The notes under the pieces are model-generated. The model ran no database searches. It had not been told where the DNA came from and saw nothing but the letters and a program-made list of their open reading frames with translations. This document shows positions 1 to 12,539 of a stretch of DNA of 64,000 bases, piece by piece. The first letter of the stretch is position 1; every line of letters begins with the position of its first letter. The position numbers and the translations under genes are program-made. This DNA is from Piezodorus guildinii (taxonomy: Eukaryota > Arthropoda > Insecta > Hemiptera > Pentatomidae): assembly GCA_023052935.1 (NCBI GenBank), contig CM041292.1, forward strand, positions 88,891,169 through 88,955,168, written 5' to 3'.

Positions 1-1759
1 CATTGCACAGACATCTTAAATTGTGCTTGGTAACTGATAGTAAGTATTAAATATTGATGGTAAGTACCTGTACCTACATATATTGTAACTACAATTTTCT
101 AGCTAGCAATACTTTATTTTTAAATTTTAGTAATTTATTGAGTACAATGTTTCTTGGTTCTTGAAGCCTGGTTCGAGCATATGATATCTTAGATTATCAT
201 TAACAATTTATTTCAATCGTGAATACTAAATTGCTAGTTCATTGTTCCAAATTGTTGTTAGCTAAAGGTTACTGTAAGTCAAATGCTCCTTAAAATTAAA
301 ATTATGATTTGCAATAGGTACTACATTTATTTTAAGAAATATTCAGTAATTTTTTATTGAACAAATTTTATTGATGATTTTTGCATTGAAATCTAGCATT
401 GGTTTTGGTTTATTATTTTCAACAATGAACCTTTGTAATCGAACAAAAAACTAAAATAAAAATTCTCCTCCACGAAATTTGAGGACTAATGTTTCAAGAT
501 AGGTAAGATCCAAATAACAAATAAAAAATTAAAAAATGTTTGTCTGCCATGCGCGGCTTTTCTCTGAAACTACTGGACCAATTTTTTGGAAATTCAGCAC
601 AAAAATACAAGCACATCCAATGTCGATTAAAAATTATTTAATTTAATAACTCAGTTATGTTTGAAGATAGAAAAAAAATTGAATTGAGTTTTTGGATCAG
701 GGCAACCGTGACAATAAAAATAAAAAGATAAGGAAATTGAAAACTTGCTATATATACAATTGTAACTCTGTTATTTTCAAAGTTAGAGAAGCATTACTAT
801 AGAGTTTTAGAATCAGTACACTGATATTAATTATAAAACAGAAAAAAAATTGAAATGTCAGGTATAAATACGCCCTATATTAAAATTAATAAATACCAAA
901 AATTTTTAAAATAATTTTAGTTGTTAGTGATATTTGATAGAAATTAAATTTTTTACAAAACAAAAAAAGAATCATTCAAATCGGTTTAGAAATAGCAGAT
1001 ATAGTGTTTTGAAATTAGCAGCGGTGATAAACCACTTTCCTATGAATTATTTATTGGGTTTCATATTAGCCAATTATTAGCCTTTAAACAGCTATAAAAA
1101 AAGTTATACCTTAATATAATTATTAGGAAATAATAAACCATTGTGTATTAATTTGGCAGCATTTTTTCTGTATTATTTTTTACGTTATCAAAGAAAATAT
1201 TATAGTATCCTTTGGAATGAGATTAAATATGAATTTAGTATCTTGTGAAAAGAACTGCAATTTTCTAATGCACTTTTCAAGGACTTGTGAGTTCTTTAGA
1301 AAAAATCAGAACGGAGATTTAAATATATATTTGCACAATGTTTTTAATGGGCTCTTTGCATTTTACTGATTGGATGAAGGTGACAGCGGAAATTTTTTGT
1401 TGGAAACCATGTTCAGAAAGATGGTCTTGAAACTGTACATTATATATATTTTTATCACCATACCTAATTTTTACCACATACTGAACTGGCAAAACATAGT
1501 ATTCAAAACTGATATGACACTAGTTGCATTTATTATCTTTTATAGATATTTTTATAAAATCCCTTGTTCATCTTTGTTATATAAAACATACTTAGTATGC
1601 ACTATAAATAAATATTGAAGTTAGTAAACAAAAGACTTTAAAATAAAAAATACACATACGTATTGGTTAATATACAAGTTATATAATCAACAAAAACAAG
1701 AACCAAACAGAATTGGATTTTTTTAATTCAACAATCAAATGAGATGAAAATATAATAAC
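1..1759. other. Ero1 intron (downstream side), no exon recognised
   Basis: This stretch lies 3' of the last Ero1 exon in the window. I find no segment matching the next Ero1 region on the minus strand, so the following exon is probably beyond the edge. It contains the dispersed repeat at 400-1180. The 82-codon plus-strand frame at 1370-1618 looks like AT-rich chance. Confidence 0.5.
400..1180. repeat. Dispersed repeat, copy A (partner at 60470-61660)
   Basis: Blocks such as the AACCTTTGTAATCGA stretch near 430, the 'tttcaagat' block near 490 and the 'aaataataaaccattgtgt' block near 1130 recur in the same order and orientation at 60530-61640. They are separated by diverged AT-rich sequence. 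No coding capacity is visible, so this is probably a non-autonomous transposon or dispersed AT-rich repeat. Confidence 0.6.
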
Positions 1760-4700
1760 CTGAAACAATTCTCCATGTAAATACTTCTCCAAATACGATG
1801 AGCTGAAGGACCCCTATATCCAGTATATCTCTCTGGATTAAGAGAAAGATCTACATATTGTGCATCACCATCATCATCCGGCAGAGTACAAAAATTGTCC
1901 TGAGCATCATCATATGCCTGCCATAGAGCAAATTCTTCATATGCTTTAGCACTGCAATTCAAGATTAATATTTTCATGATGTCATAATTTATTAAAAGCA
2001 AAATGATATATATGGTAATTAACAATAGGGAATACATTTGTAAAAGTTATTACCTGATGGTGGTGTTCAGATACCCCAGCTCATCAATAACATCATCAGA
2101 ATCACAATCTTGATTTTGAGACTCTTCTAGATACTAAAAATAAAGGAATTTAGAAATTCCTGATAATAAAATCAAATAAAATTAAAAAAGAAAAGAAATA
2201 TTTTACTTGTGAAACTTATTAGTAAAGAAATTACAGCAATCTTATTTGTCAATTATTTATCAAATACTAGCAACCCAGCCCTGCTTTGCACAGATACAAT
2301 TCGAATGTGGTACACTTGGACCAATTTAGAGTTTATCACTTTGGGAATAGAAGTTCATTGAAACAAAACAGTACACTTGGCAAGAAAATATGTTCATATT
2401 ATATTTAAATATTGGCAGAAATAAGAAACATAAATTGGTAAATAAATCATAATTGGTTTAGCTCATTTGTTTGTTATTTAAAAGTGAATGACAAATGAAA
2501 ACTCTGTTTGCAATGAGGCAAAATGGGACATCCAGCAAAAGATTGTAACGCTGGACCAAACTGCCTACTATGGCCTGATGGAGGAAACCGCAGCACTCAA
2601 CAGGCAGCTTTGATTCCCTTTTTAACAACGAGCAGTTGAAGCAGTTACTAAGAGCTGCAAATGAGGTTACTATAGCTAAACCTTAACCATTGCAAAGCTG
2701 CACACACAGGACCTCTTCTAGCAAACTATCTGTGGGAAAAACATGAACATTGCTGTAGTATGCAAGCAGTGCAGAGATATTGATGGGCCCTGGATGAACG
2801 ATCTTAGTAGCCAAGCAGCTGTGTAGGTCAGGAAGAACAACTTCATACAGGAAATCCAACCGATTCGGAGCAAAGGATTCCTACGGATCAAGGTGAGAGA
2901 CATTTATATTTGTGGTGTCTACGCATCACCTAGAGCACCACAAGAAGATTCTGAGGCTCTACTTGATAAACTACGAGGTTGACAACCTGTTATAATCACT
3001 GAAGATCTCTACCCATGGGCTACTTCTTGGGGTGGCAAATATACAAATAGGAGAGGCGAATGTCTTCTAGACTTTGCTACTCTTAATGTAGTTCTCCTTA
3101 ATACCGCCTCTATGCTGATGTTCTCAAGAAATGCTAATTCCTTAATAGTTGATTAGACTTGGGTAAACAATATACCCATAGTGATGCTGGATCTGGAAAC
3201 TGTGCTGGAAATCACAAACTAGACATAGCATACAGAAAAATAGCGGATTCCAAAGCTCCAGGCCTGGATAAGGTCCCAAATATTGCCTTGAAAATGGCTA
3301 TCAAGTTAGGGCCCCAAATCTTCTTAGATGTGTATAATTCCTGTCTCAGTAAAGTTATGTCTTTCTAACACAGTGGAAGAAGCAACGTCTTCTGTCCCTG
3401 CCAAAGGGAAAGGGCTCCCTGGAAGACCCCGCATCTCATCGACAACTTGCATCGGCAGGTTAAAAAACTTTATTGAAAGAGTCTGAGGATTATCTGATAA
3501 TCAGTATGGTGTTTGTAAGGGCAGATCGACAATTGATTCCATTGGTTTTGCCATCTAAGCTGCTTAGAAGCCATTGCAGGAAACAGGAGGAGAAGAGGCA
3601 GTAAGAAGTACTGCACCATTATAACATTGGATGTTAAAATTCCTTTAATTCAACTCGGTGGATTGTATCTTGAACGGATTACAAAAGATGAAAGCCCCAC
3701 AGTACCTTATAAACATTTTACCAATAACAGAATTTAAAGTCTGACATGGAAGAAATATTAAGTATCACACGGCTCTCAGGTTACCCCTGCCAGAAGAAAC
3801 TATTATGCTCGGCTTTGCAGATGATCCGGCAATCTTTATCATTCGTCGATGACTTTCAGCGGTAGGCCTCCAACTTGCTGATCATAAAACTGAGGCAGTA
3901 ATGATAAACAATAGGGAATGTGGATATTGAATTGGATGGGACCATGCCAAATATTGGTGGGCCAAGGGGAAATCAAAGAAAGCTTTTGGCTAATTTAGCC
4001 ACTTCTACGCTTTTGTACGCAGCACTGATCTGAGCAGAATCCTGCCAAGTGCAGCCATATGTCCGAAAAGTTATAAGTGTGCATCAAAGAAGTGCTCTGT
4101 ATGTTGTTCAAGCTTTTCGCACTGTGTCCTACTATACAAAGATTTTTCTCCAACCCAGAAAGGAGGCAAAATGGTCTCTGCCATACAGTGGGACTGATTC
4201 TTTTGCAGCCAATTCCAAAAATGCTCTTGAAGCTAATGGGATAGTCCCTCTGCTTCCGAAACCAAACCCTTTACTACATTTGTCGTCATTCAAGCAACAA
4301 AAAAAAAAAAACTATTACATCTTGATCAATGTTGAGGGTCAATAGGTATTTATGTCAAGATCCAATTATTTACCATATTAAATTACTTTCTTATTGTTAG
4401 GCATTATAAACTATACATATTTTATCACTGTAAGTTAAGATACTCTAATATTTTATTCCAGTGTTTGATTTTAAAAAAGAAAAAGAGATAATTGTTCTTT
4501 GGATGGACCTCAGTTTATACTTATTTCTCTAAACTCTTTTGTATCTGTAAATTAATTTAAATAACAGTAAGAAGTTTCTTAACTCTTTAATATCTATTAA
4601 TTAATAGAAACTTAAAGGTGGGATTATGTTATGTTATACAATGTTGGATTATATGAGGTGTATGGATAAACCACTCTGATAGGATCAGCATCAAACCAAC

Positions 4701-7700
4701 AAGTTTGCAAAGCCAAATCATATAAACTGTTGATTTATAGACAGATAGATGTAAAAGAAACTTTATTTAGGGGACCTCCCATTCTCTAAAAATAACAGAT
4801 ATGAATAAAAATAAAACCATAGGGTAAATCATACCTTAACATGCATCTCTTCGTTGCCATAGGGGTGTTTTAAAAGATCTCCCTTCAGACCTGGAGGTAT
4901 TTCTTCCTGCAAATTAAAAACACTTTCAGAGTAAGTTGGTTGGGGCCCTTGGATAAGGGCCTTGTTAATATTTAAAAGTATGCTGATATTTAAGCATTAA
5001 CTTTTTCAGATAATTCTTTGCAGCAGAACTCCAAGAATTGTAGTAAATCAAGAAAATCTTTTAAAGAAAATAATTAAATTTTGAGTATTGCAGAGGCAGG
5101 AGGATGGGCAATAGATCTGGAGTACTACTGGCCTTAAATATATATATCACTTTGAAAAGCCTATTGTTAGTCATTATATACATGATATATAAATTTCTTC
5201 ACATAAATTCTCAACATTCTAGAAAGTAAGTATATAATAGTATAGTTTTTAAGGACTCGAATTTAGCTCACTACACATGCACATGAAACCAGTAGAACAG
5301 TACTGCACAACACTTTAAATTTAACAATAATGATATAACTACGCTCCTCGCAAAAAATAAGTTTGATGCCACATAAGCTGTTTTCTTTATATTGTTTGTT
5401 TATTGTTTATTTATTTAACGTCCCTTTATGCTGCTGTGGCTAATCGAATGATGCTACAGTGGGAATCCTAAATTTTGCCTATCAAGGTATAATAAGGACA
5501 GAGATCTTTAACAAGTACCTGACATCCCGCAGGCTTGGTACTACCTTTTAACGTCCCCTCCAAATGGCAGCATGGTTAAGGATTTTTTACTCCCATTAAA
5601 AATCCAAGGGCCACCTGCGGGTTTGAACCCGGGACCTTGGGCATAGGAGGCTGTTATGCTAATCATCATGCTACAGGTAACCCCACATTTTCCTATTGTA
5701 TTCTTTGGCTATACAAATCAAACATTTAAATCTTGGATCCTCGATAATTTTCTAATGACCCATATACTCATTGATTTAATACAGCTTTAGAATATGTCAT
5801 AGAAAAGGTGATGTGTACCGAGAAAGGCTTAAATATGGGTGACAAGATTCCGGTTTTGGGGTATGCCGATGATCTGGTACTGCTAGGTGAAGACACGGAA
5901 ACCATACAACTAAATACAAGTGTGTTAATAAAAACCGGTAAAGAAATAGGACTCGAATTAAATACCGATAAGACGAAGTATATGATCAGTAGCAGAAACG
6001 GTGTCGATCTTGGTGATATTGATGTATCAGGTCATACTTTGGAACACGTAGAGAAATTCAAGTATTTAGGTTCAATTATAACTAGAAAAAATGAAATACA
6101 GGAAGAAATAAAGTCCCGGTTAAAGGTGGGAAATGCGTGTTATTATTCAGTTGCTAAGTTACTTAGTTCGCGGCTTCTATCTAAAAACTTAAAGATTAGA
6201 ATTTATAAAACTATTATTCTTCCAACGGTTCTTTACGGATGTGAAACGTGGCCGCTTACTTTAAAGGATGAACAGCGGCTTAAGGTTTTCGAAAATAAGG
6301 TATTGCGTAAAATATTTGGTCCAAAGAGAGATGAGGCCACTGGGGAGTTTAGAAGGTTGCATAACGCGGAATTGCGGAGTTTGTACCCTGTGAATATAAT
6401 TGAGTTGATAGCATCGCGGAGACTCAAATGGGCGCGTAAAGTTGTTGGGCTTAGTGAGGAACGGATTCCGAGAAAGTTGGTATTCGCTGAACCGACTGGT
6501 AGGCGTCCGAAAGGTAGGCCGAAGCGTCGATGGGAGGATTGCATTAAGGCTGATCTCGGGGGCTTGGGCTTGACCGGTGAACATTGAACGAGTCTATGCA
6601 GGTGAAGTTTGGTGGTATCGGCATCGAACCTTCGGGTTCAGTAAGCCTATTATTATTATTATTATCATATACTCATTGTCTTATTTTCAGCATATTTAAC
6701 ATGCATATACAAAAATTCAATCAATTTTCTAATTAAGATATTTATTTTGACTTAATTAGTCAAGTCTTAAAATCATATTTAATTATATCAACCATCAACT
6801 TACATCTTTACATGGCTTAACATGACAAAATTTCATGGCACATCGGCTATCATCAGACCAAAATGGACATTCTTTCTTCAAGTTCACCTAATTAAACAAC
6901 ATAAATATATTTATGAATCATCATAAAATATCAGAAAAAAACTAAAAATTTTTAAAGATATTTACCTTATAAAACCTAAAGTAATCCTTGTTAAGCAAAC
7001 TTTGTAATCGAGGGTATATTTTGATATTGTTGAAGTAGTCCACCGTATCTACATTGCAACTGCAATCTCCTATCTGTCCCTTAAGCTGTTAAAAACACTA
7101 AATTAATAATAAATATCTAAGAGCATACCGATTAAAGTATGCCATATTTACATAACATTAATAAACAAACGGAGTAGGTTAGTACTCATTTATGAGTCAA
7201 TAAATTACGGTCAATAAATTATGGTTAAATAGATTGTAGTAAACTTTTCAATTGATATGTAATGTTAACTTTAAAGAAATGAAATCCCAATACCTAAAAT
7301 GGATTAAGGCACCCATCAATATTCATAATAAATATGGCACATTGTAACATAACACAATAGTAGAAAGTGCTATTACGCCTACTTCATACCATTCTCTGTT
7401 TCAGTGGTATTAGAAGAGAGAGGTTAAAAAATAATTTGAATTAACAACACATAACAAAATGCTAACATTAACTAATTTATGTTTTTAACATTTTACTAAA
7501 ACATTAAAACCAATAAAATAACTGAAAATTGGTGTCTCAAAAGAGAAATTAGTTGTTTCTACTCTCTTAATTGTAAGGAAACAGAAAACTAAAACTTGAC
7601 AAATATTTGACAGCTGGGTTACATTCTACCTTTCCTGAAAGGAAAAAACTTAATAACCTATTGTTTTAAGTATGTGATAGATCATAAAATTGGGAGACAA

Positions 7701-7913
7701 TTGATAGTGAAGTATTTGAGATGTTTATAAAGTTATTTAATACGTGAATAATATGCATATGCTAACACAATTATTTGATGTTAAGGCAAGTAAATAACTA
7801 AAAGAACTCACTTTACAGAAGCAGTGATCACCTCCAGTTAGCTCATTTGGTTTGAATGAACTGGACACTACTGTTATGAGAATAAATTCAATAAAAATCT
7901 TCAAAGGTAACAT
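1760..7913 (-). CDS. Ero1: ER oxidoreductin 1 (Ero1), first six coding exons, 3' end outside window
   Basis: Flavoenzyme of the ER lumen that reoxidises protein disulfide isomerase, passing electrons to oxygen. Exons: 7812-7913, 6966-7085, 6804-6887, 4835-4906, 2054-2133, 1760-1951. All introns are GT-AG and phases fit (34, 40, 28, 24, 26+2, 1+63+2), giving 216 complete codons. The start at 7913 opens a hydrophobic signal peptide (residues 1-19), followed by the CFC pair (C31, C33) and a DCSC pair (C42, C44) of the Ero1 N-terminus. Exon 3 has the shuttle pair C95-x4-C100 (CHVKPC). Exon 5 has a lone Cys in an acidic stretch, where human ERO1A has its regulatory Cys131. Exon 6 carries DNFC and the family signature [17 protein letters not shown]. 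The FAD-binding helices and the inner CxxC site must lie beyond position 1. Large introns hold LINE and SINE insertions. Family identity is established knowledge; exon joins are inferred from splice signals. Confidence 0.95.
2267..2300 (-). mobile_element. Possible Helitron 3' terminus
   Basis: On the minus strand a G-rich inverted-repeat-like stretch is followed by CTAG (2270-2267) and then T, as expected for a Helitron 3' end. No matching 5' TC end was identified, so this is only a candidate. Confidence 0.3.
2520..4290 (+). pseudogene. Decayed R1-like non-LTR retrotransposon in an Ero1 intron
   Basis: Read in shifting frames, the segment shows an endonuclease-like block near 2990-3110 (residues [20 protein letters not shown]), a reverse transcriptase entry motif near 3250 ([11 protein letters not shown]), a block near 3400 resembling the conserved LPKGKG..DP.SHR region, a [10 protein letters not shown] block near 3510 and a catalytic-like GFADD at about 3810. 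Multiple stops and frameshifts show it is long dead. It lies antisense to Ero1. The order endonuclease then reverse transcriptase fits R1/Jockey-type LINEs; the clade assignment is tentative. Confidence 0.75.
5391..5684 (-). mobile_element. tRNA-derived SINE, family 1
   Basis: On the minus strand the element starts with a tRNA-like head containing a B box (GGTTCAAACCC). A body of about 200 bp follows, ending in 'cataaagggacgttaaataa' and an A-rich tail at the left end. Near-identical organisation is seen at 57477-57774, with rearranged relatives at 44.3 kb and 45.7-46.8 kb. It lies in the Ero1 intron between exons 3 and 4, in the same orientation as the gene. Confidence 0.75.
5774..6665 (+). 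mobile_element. Young 5'-truncated LINE with 13-bp target site duplication
   Basis: An 892-bp insertion flanked by a perfect 13-bp direct repeat (CATATACTCATTG) at 5761-5773 and 6666-6678. It ends in an (ATT)n tail, as some LINEs do, and is cut off inside the reverse transcriptase. It lies antisense to Ero1 in intron 3. A 160-bp relative ending in the same 3' sequence is at 60145-60304. Confidence 0.9.
5808..6587 (+). CDS. C-terminal part of LINE reverse transcriptase (partial ORF)
   Basis: This open frame, still intact, encodes the end of a non-LTR retrotransposon polymerase. It has the catalytic [12 protein letters not shown] box near residues 18-29, an LYGCETW motif near 142-149 and the characteristic basic tail [15 protein letters not shown] near 231-245. 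The open frame continues upstream of the ATG to about 5778, where the element is truncated, so the methionine is probably not a real start. Lacking the N-terminal half of the polymerase and any endonuclease, it is very unlikely to be active. No stop or frameshift interrupts it, in keeping with a recent insertion. Confidence 0.85.
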   Translation: MMCTEKGLNMGDKIPVLGYADDLVLLGEDTETIQLNTSVLIKTGKEIGLELNTDKTKYMISSRNGVDLGDIDVSGHTLEHVEKFKYLGSIITRKNEIQEEIKSRLKVGNACYYSVAKLLSSRLLSKNLKIRIYKTIILPTVLYGCETWPLTLKDEQRLKVFENKVLRKIFGPKRDEATGEFRRLHNAELRSLYPVNIIELIASRRLKWARKVVGLSEERIPRKLVFAEPTGRRPKGRPKRRWEDCIKADLGGLGLTGEH

Positions 7914-9109
7914 TATAAATATTTAAAAGTCTCTGAGTATTTCTATTCAATTTAGAAGTCATGTACACTACAACTAAATAATATCCGATGAACATTATCT
8001 AAATGAGCTTATTTATAGGAAAACCAAATCATTCATTACTAACGAAAAATTATACGATAATGACTTTGAGCTGTCATCGAATTTAAATTACCATAAAACC
8101 TGGTTTACATCTAGAGTTAGTCAGACCAGCGGCAGAGTGCACTGTTTACAGAAAAGCGGAATTTTTAAAAATAGGAAATCAAAACTAAAAAAAAAAATGA
8201 ATTTGTGAGAGATTGTGTCAGAAGTCGTTTAAATAGTACTAAGATCAAGTTTGTTCGGTAAAAGTCAATTGCATAAACTAGCCGGCAAAACAAGTACCCG
8301 AGTTATATTGTTAAAGAAAGAGGGGTTCATAATAACAACGAACAGTGATAATCCACGTATGCTCTGTCGAATGCGTCATCGCAGAACGTGATTTAAGTCA
8401 GCTTCCTCACTTATTCATTTCAAACTATTGTGGAAGGTCAGAGTTATTAATAAAGCACTCAGTTAAAAGGAAATATGTTATTGACACAAAATGTTTTCCC
8501 AAAATAAGCTGTCAGGTAGTAGTTTTGTTTGCATCAATTAAGTGATCGACAATGCAAAGCAACAAAAAGTTCACAAAGGATTTCTAATCCATTCGTACTT
8601 ATAATTAAATTATTTACTAAGATAAACCTAAACCTAAAAGATAGAAAATGAATTAAAAATTATTAATTTATGTTATTTTAATCTCTTTAAAAAAAAAAAA
8701 AAATACTCTGAACTTATATGATATTACAGACGTCTTATTTAATTTAAGTGGATGGCAGCTGATACTAAAACCTTTCCAACCCAATTAGAGAAACGCCGTT
8801 GGCTGATGACCAACAAGTTCTTAAGACTTAACTAATTGTCTCCTCCTCTGTACCAGGAACAGATCGCAGCACTATACCATTTCTTGAAAAGCTCCTATTG
8901 TCCAAGCAATAATTGAACATCACTACTTACAATATTTCATAAATTATTACTTAAACATTGGCAGGAGGCGGTGCTGAGGACTAAGGCGGAGGCCATGCGG
9001 ATGTTCGCTACAATGGGATAGGGAGGCGTAATAATTAACTGCTGTTTTAAAACCATTTATTTTTTTAATCCTTTACACAGCTAAATCATTCCTTACTTGA
9101 TTAATCTCT
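7914..9109. other. Upstream region of Ero1, no gene recognised
   Basis: This should contain the Ero1 promoter and 5' UTR, but no clear core promoter element could be fixed. A run of A residues lies at about 8691-8702. The 66-codon frame at 8345-8545 has no recognisable feature. Confidence 0.4.
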
Positions 9110-9660
9110 TCAGATACCATAAAACCAAAATCTTCTCTCCAATGCAGTAGTGAGTTGGGCCAACAACTTTCTTCCTCTTTTACACAAAGACCTGGAAGTA
9201 CGCTTAGTAAAGGCTGGAAGTTCTATTCGGCTCTTAGCTGAGGGACATCGCCCGATGCAAGTAACCTTTTGGAACATCGCTAAAATATTATTTATTCGGT
9301 TCAAGTGATTCTGACATCAAGCCGAGTATGTATACAACGACCAGATCTTCATCGCGGTTCGTTGCGTGGAACCGTTCACCTTCTAGTACTCTTAATTGTA
9401 TGTCGAAGACCGATTTCCAAAGGGCAGGACCAAGGACAGAATCCTGTAGGACAACTCCTTTCTACATCATCTTCTTCTTCACAAAAGCTACTTAGTATAT
9501 TTAAATCACGGCCATTGGCAGCACCTACAGAGCTCCGACAAGTTTCTAGAAATCTTGTACAACTGTTAGTGGGCGATCGGTCTTTAAACGCAATCGAACG
9601 CGGAGGATATGCCGAACATGGGAAGCATAACACATTTACGTCAATAGTATATCCATGATT
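9110..9660. other. Less AT-rich segment with open frames on both strands, unidentified
   Basis: Base composition is visibly richer in G and C than the surroundings, and open frames of 64-117 codons occur on both strands (plus 9305-9658; minus 9376-9633 and 9110-9304). The minus frame has a run of Cys residues but no motif I can name. It may be a decayed coding fragment, for example a processed pseudogene or transposon. I cannot assign strand or function. Confidence 0.3.
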
Positions 9661-12539
9661 CCCCTCCCTTTAGTTGATTTGTACTATCCAGGATGGTATG
9701 TCCCTGAGAATACTGTCCATGAATTACAGACCATCAGCTTCCCAATATTATATGATTGTAAGGAGTGATATATACCCAAATAGCTTGTCCTCGTCAACCT
9801 AGTCCTTTGTAAAGGAGCTCTTTTTTATTTTTTTGTGGGTGGCAGGGGAAGAGGAGTTCCTTCTTGCCAATGTCAACACATCAAATATGCGTGAGGCCTG
9901 ATTAGGGTCAGGGCAACTCTTTTGCATTTCCAAATTTGAGATTCTGAATGCTCAGCCCATTATGGAGAAAATGCGTGTACAAAAACCCATATAGATTGGG
10001 CATGCCTAGGACGGTTTATGAAACTTTTTTCATTATCCTGGGGTAGACAATCCCTGGAGTAGCTCTTCAAAATGAAAATCTTCACAATATAATTACAGCA
10101 AAGTCAGCTTAGCCAAGACCATTCTGTAGGGGCACTTGAAAGATTTAAGATTCCTCAATGTCATCACAGATGACCTCAGTTATCCTGGATAAACCCAAGT
10201 TATCAAACCTGGTCTATCTCTGCCACGTTCCGATCTTTGCTTACCATTTTCCTCTTCAGTTTGGACCAAAATATTCTCTTCTTGTTACCTTACCATTATT
10301 GATAACCATAACTTTCTGAATTTGCTAAAAGACCATCATTTTGTAGTAGGAACACGGTTCAGATTGGAAAGACCTATAAGGAGTCACTGATGACCAATCC
10401 CATTTCAAAAACTGAAACAGAGTAATTGCAATAGACTTCATTAGGGTCCCACTGAACTACACCCCACTCCATTGTACCACTTTTCACCAATAGATATTTA
10501 TGCATATCTAAATATTAGTGAATGGGTTTATAAAAAGTATCTCTATATTTAAAAAATGTATATTGGAAATTAGTTTGGGGTTTCAACTATCAGTTTTTGA
10601 CACTCACAATCAGTTAAAATAAATGGATTTTAGAGCCCCTGCTGCTCAAACCACACCACTTAAGATTTTACAATGAGGGCAAAAACCATGTTCCCTTTTT
10701 GGTGGAGTGATTACATTAGAATGATTGTCTTTGACCACTTAAAGACAGTGTTTGCAAGTAACAGCGATTCCAGTGTCTTGTCAAAAATAAAAATTGTTAC
10801 ATATTTTATAAATTATAATGAAAATTAAAAATTTTTTCTTTGGTGAAATGATATCACTGATTCTCCAACTAGTAGGTATTTCCATATAGTCCAAGTAAGT
10901 ATTTCTCTCAGTTTCAATTTTTTTCATGACTGCAATCCTTTCCCTTTAGGTAAATTTTATGAGGAAGAGCAAATGGAAGTAAATTAACTATATACTTTAG
11001 TTATTGATTTAAATTGATATAATAAACAATTGTAAAAGAAATATAGTAAATAATAAAAATATATGAGAAAATAAATTTTATTGACAAAGTTGTAGATAGT
11101 TAAACATATTATATTTAATCACAGTAACATCAACACATTTATACAAAAATAACAAACTAAAACTAATAAGAAACTAAATTATTAATACTACTAATATAAA
11201 ACACAAAATTCAATAATTATAAAATACTAAAATTGTTACACATTGTATATCAATATTAATAATGAATAATTAAATATTCTTTCTTTGGTGAAATGGTTAT
11301 CACATATCATTAAGCAGGTACTTTGATGTAAAAATATTGTTTTTCTTAGTTTAAGGTATTCATAAAAATTTCATAATAAAAATGAATTTGAAATTTCATA
11401 CAACCGAGGATTACATTTTAAACCTTTTTTGTAGTATCTTTAGATTACAAGTACCATATTAGTTACATTAGATAATAAGCTTGACATATGGAACTGTATT
11501 TACATTAACAGAGTGATATAATAAAAATATAAGTAATACGTTTTTCAGTATCCACTAAAAAGATTAAACATCTTGGAAGGAATGAAATACAAGTAAAATT
11601 TAATTTACTTCAACTAAACATTACGCAAAAAAGAAATAGAAATTAAAATTTAAATTTTTTTTATATTTTAATATCATTGAATTTCTTAAATAAATATATC
11701 CTGGCACTGATAGCTGGGATGTTTTTCGCCAAATGATTAAAACAACCAACCAAATTATTTGACCTTGTTAACCAATTAAGAACTTTCTGATTAATCTATT
11801 AAACCTATTGTTTTTGTTTTTTAATTTGTATTTTTAAATGATTTCAGAACATAATACAATTTACATAAAATGCCGCATCAAATCAGATACATCTTCATAT
11901 AAATTATATAACATAAACATGGGATATGAACATCCTCATTAAAAATGAAGTAATATTTTTTATTAAGTCCACAGTTTCATAAGATGATTTTCAAAAGTTA
12001 GGATTGCTCGTAGACAAGGTTTATACAATAATAATTATATAATAATAATTAAAAAAGTAAAACATTGACTTTGTGCCACTTGATTAAAAGTAAGTATTCT
12101 ATTGGAATTCTCAACTTAGCTTTTTTGGGAAAATGAGAGGATATTGAAAAAGTAAAACTGGTCATATGTTCTAATCATTAATACTGGAGAAAACCTTTCA
12201 ACGAATTATTTCAAGTAGATTAAGTATGTAAATAAAATTAAAAAAACTACAAAACTTTCAGTATATGGTATGCCATAAAATAAATTTTATAATAAAATAA
12301 TCCTTAAAACGTTTTTTAATTTTTCTGCAGAAATTCAATTAAGACAGAAGTAATGATAATACTGAAGAAATATTTGTCCTATCTATAAGAGGGGTAGTAG
12401 GATTGTAGTATTAAATTAAATTCATTAAAGTATTCATTAAATTTCAAGGCTGCCTGTGACAGCATTAACAGGAAAAAACTTCATAAAGGGATGCCCGAAC
12501 TAAATTTCTCTAAAAAACTACTGCCTAAGTAAGACTTAA
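9661..12539. other. Intergenic AT-rich DNA
   Basis: No gene seen. Two diverged copies of a block containing 'ttctttggtgaaatgg' lie at about 10790-10890 and 11228-11330. A repeat shared with 13325-13475 lies at 12215-12360. Confidence 0.5.

Noticed and set aside
1370..1618. 82-codon plus-strand frame
   Set aside because: Hydrophobic AT-rich composition, no motif, in an Ero1 intron-side region; expected by chance.
5808..6587. Host gene of 259 residues
   Set aside because: The sequence is the C-terminal part of a LINE polymerase ([14 protein letters not shown]) inside a target-site duplication.
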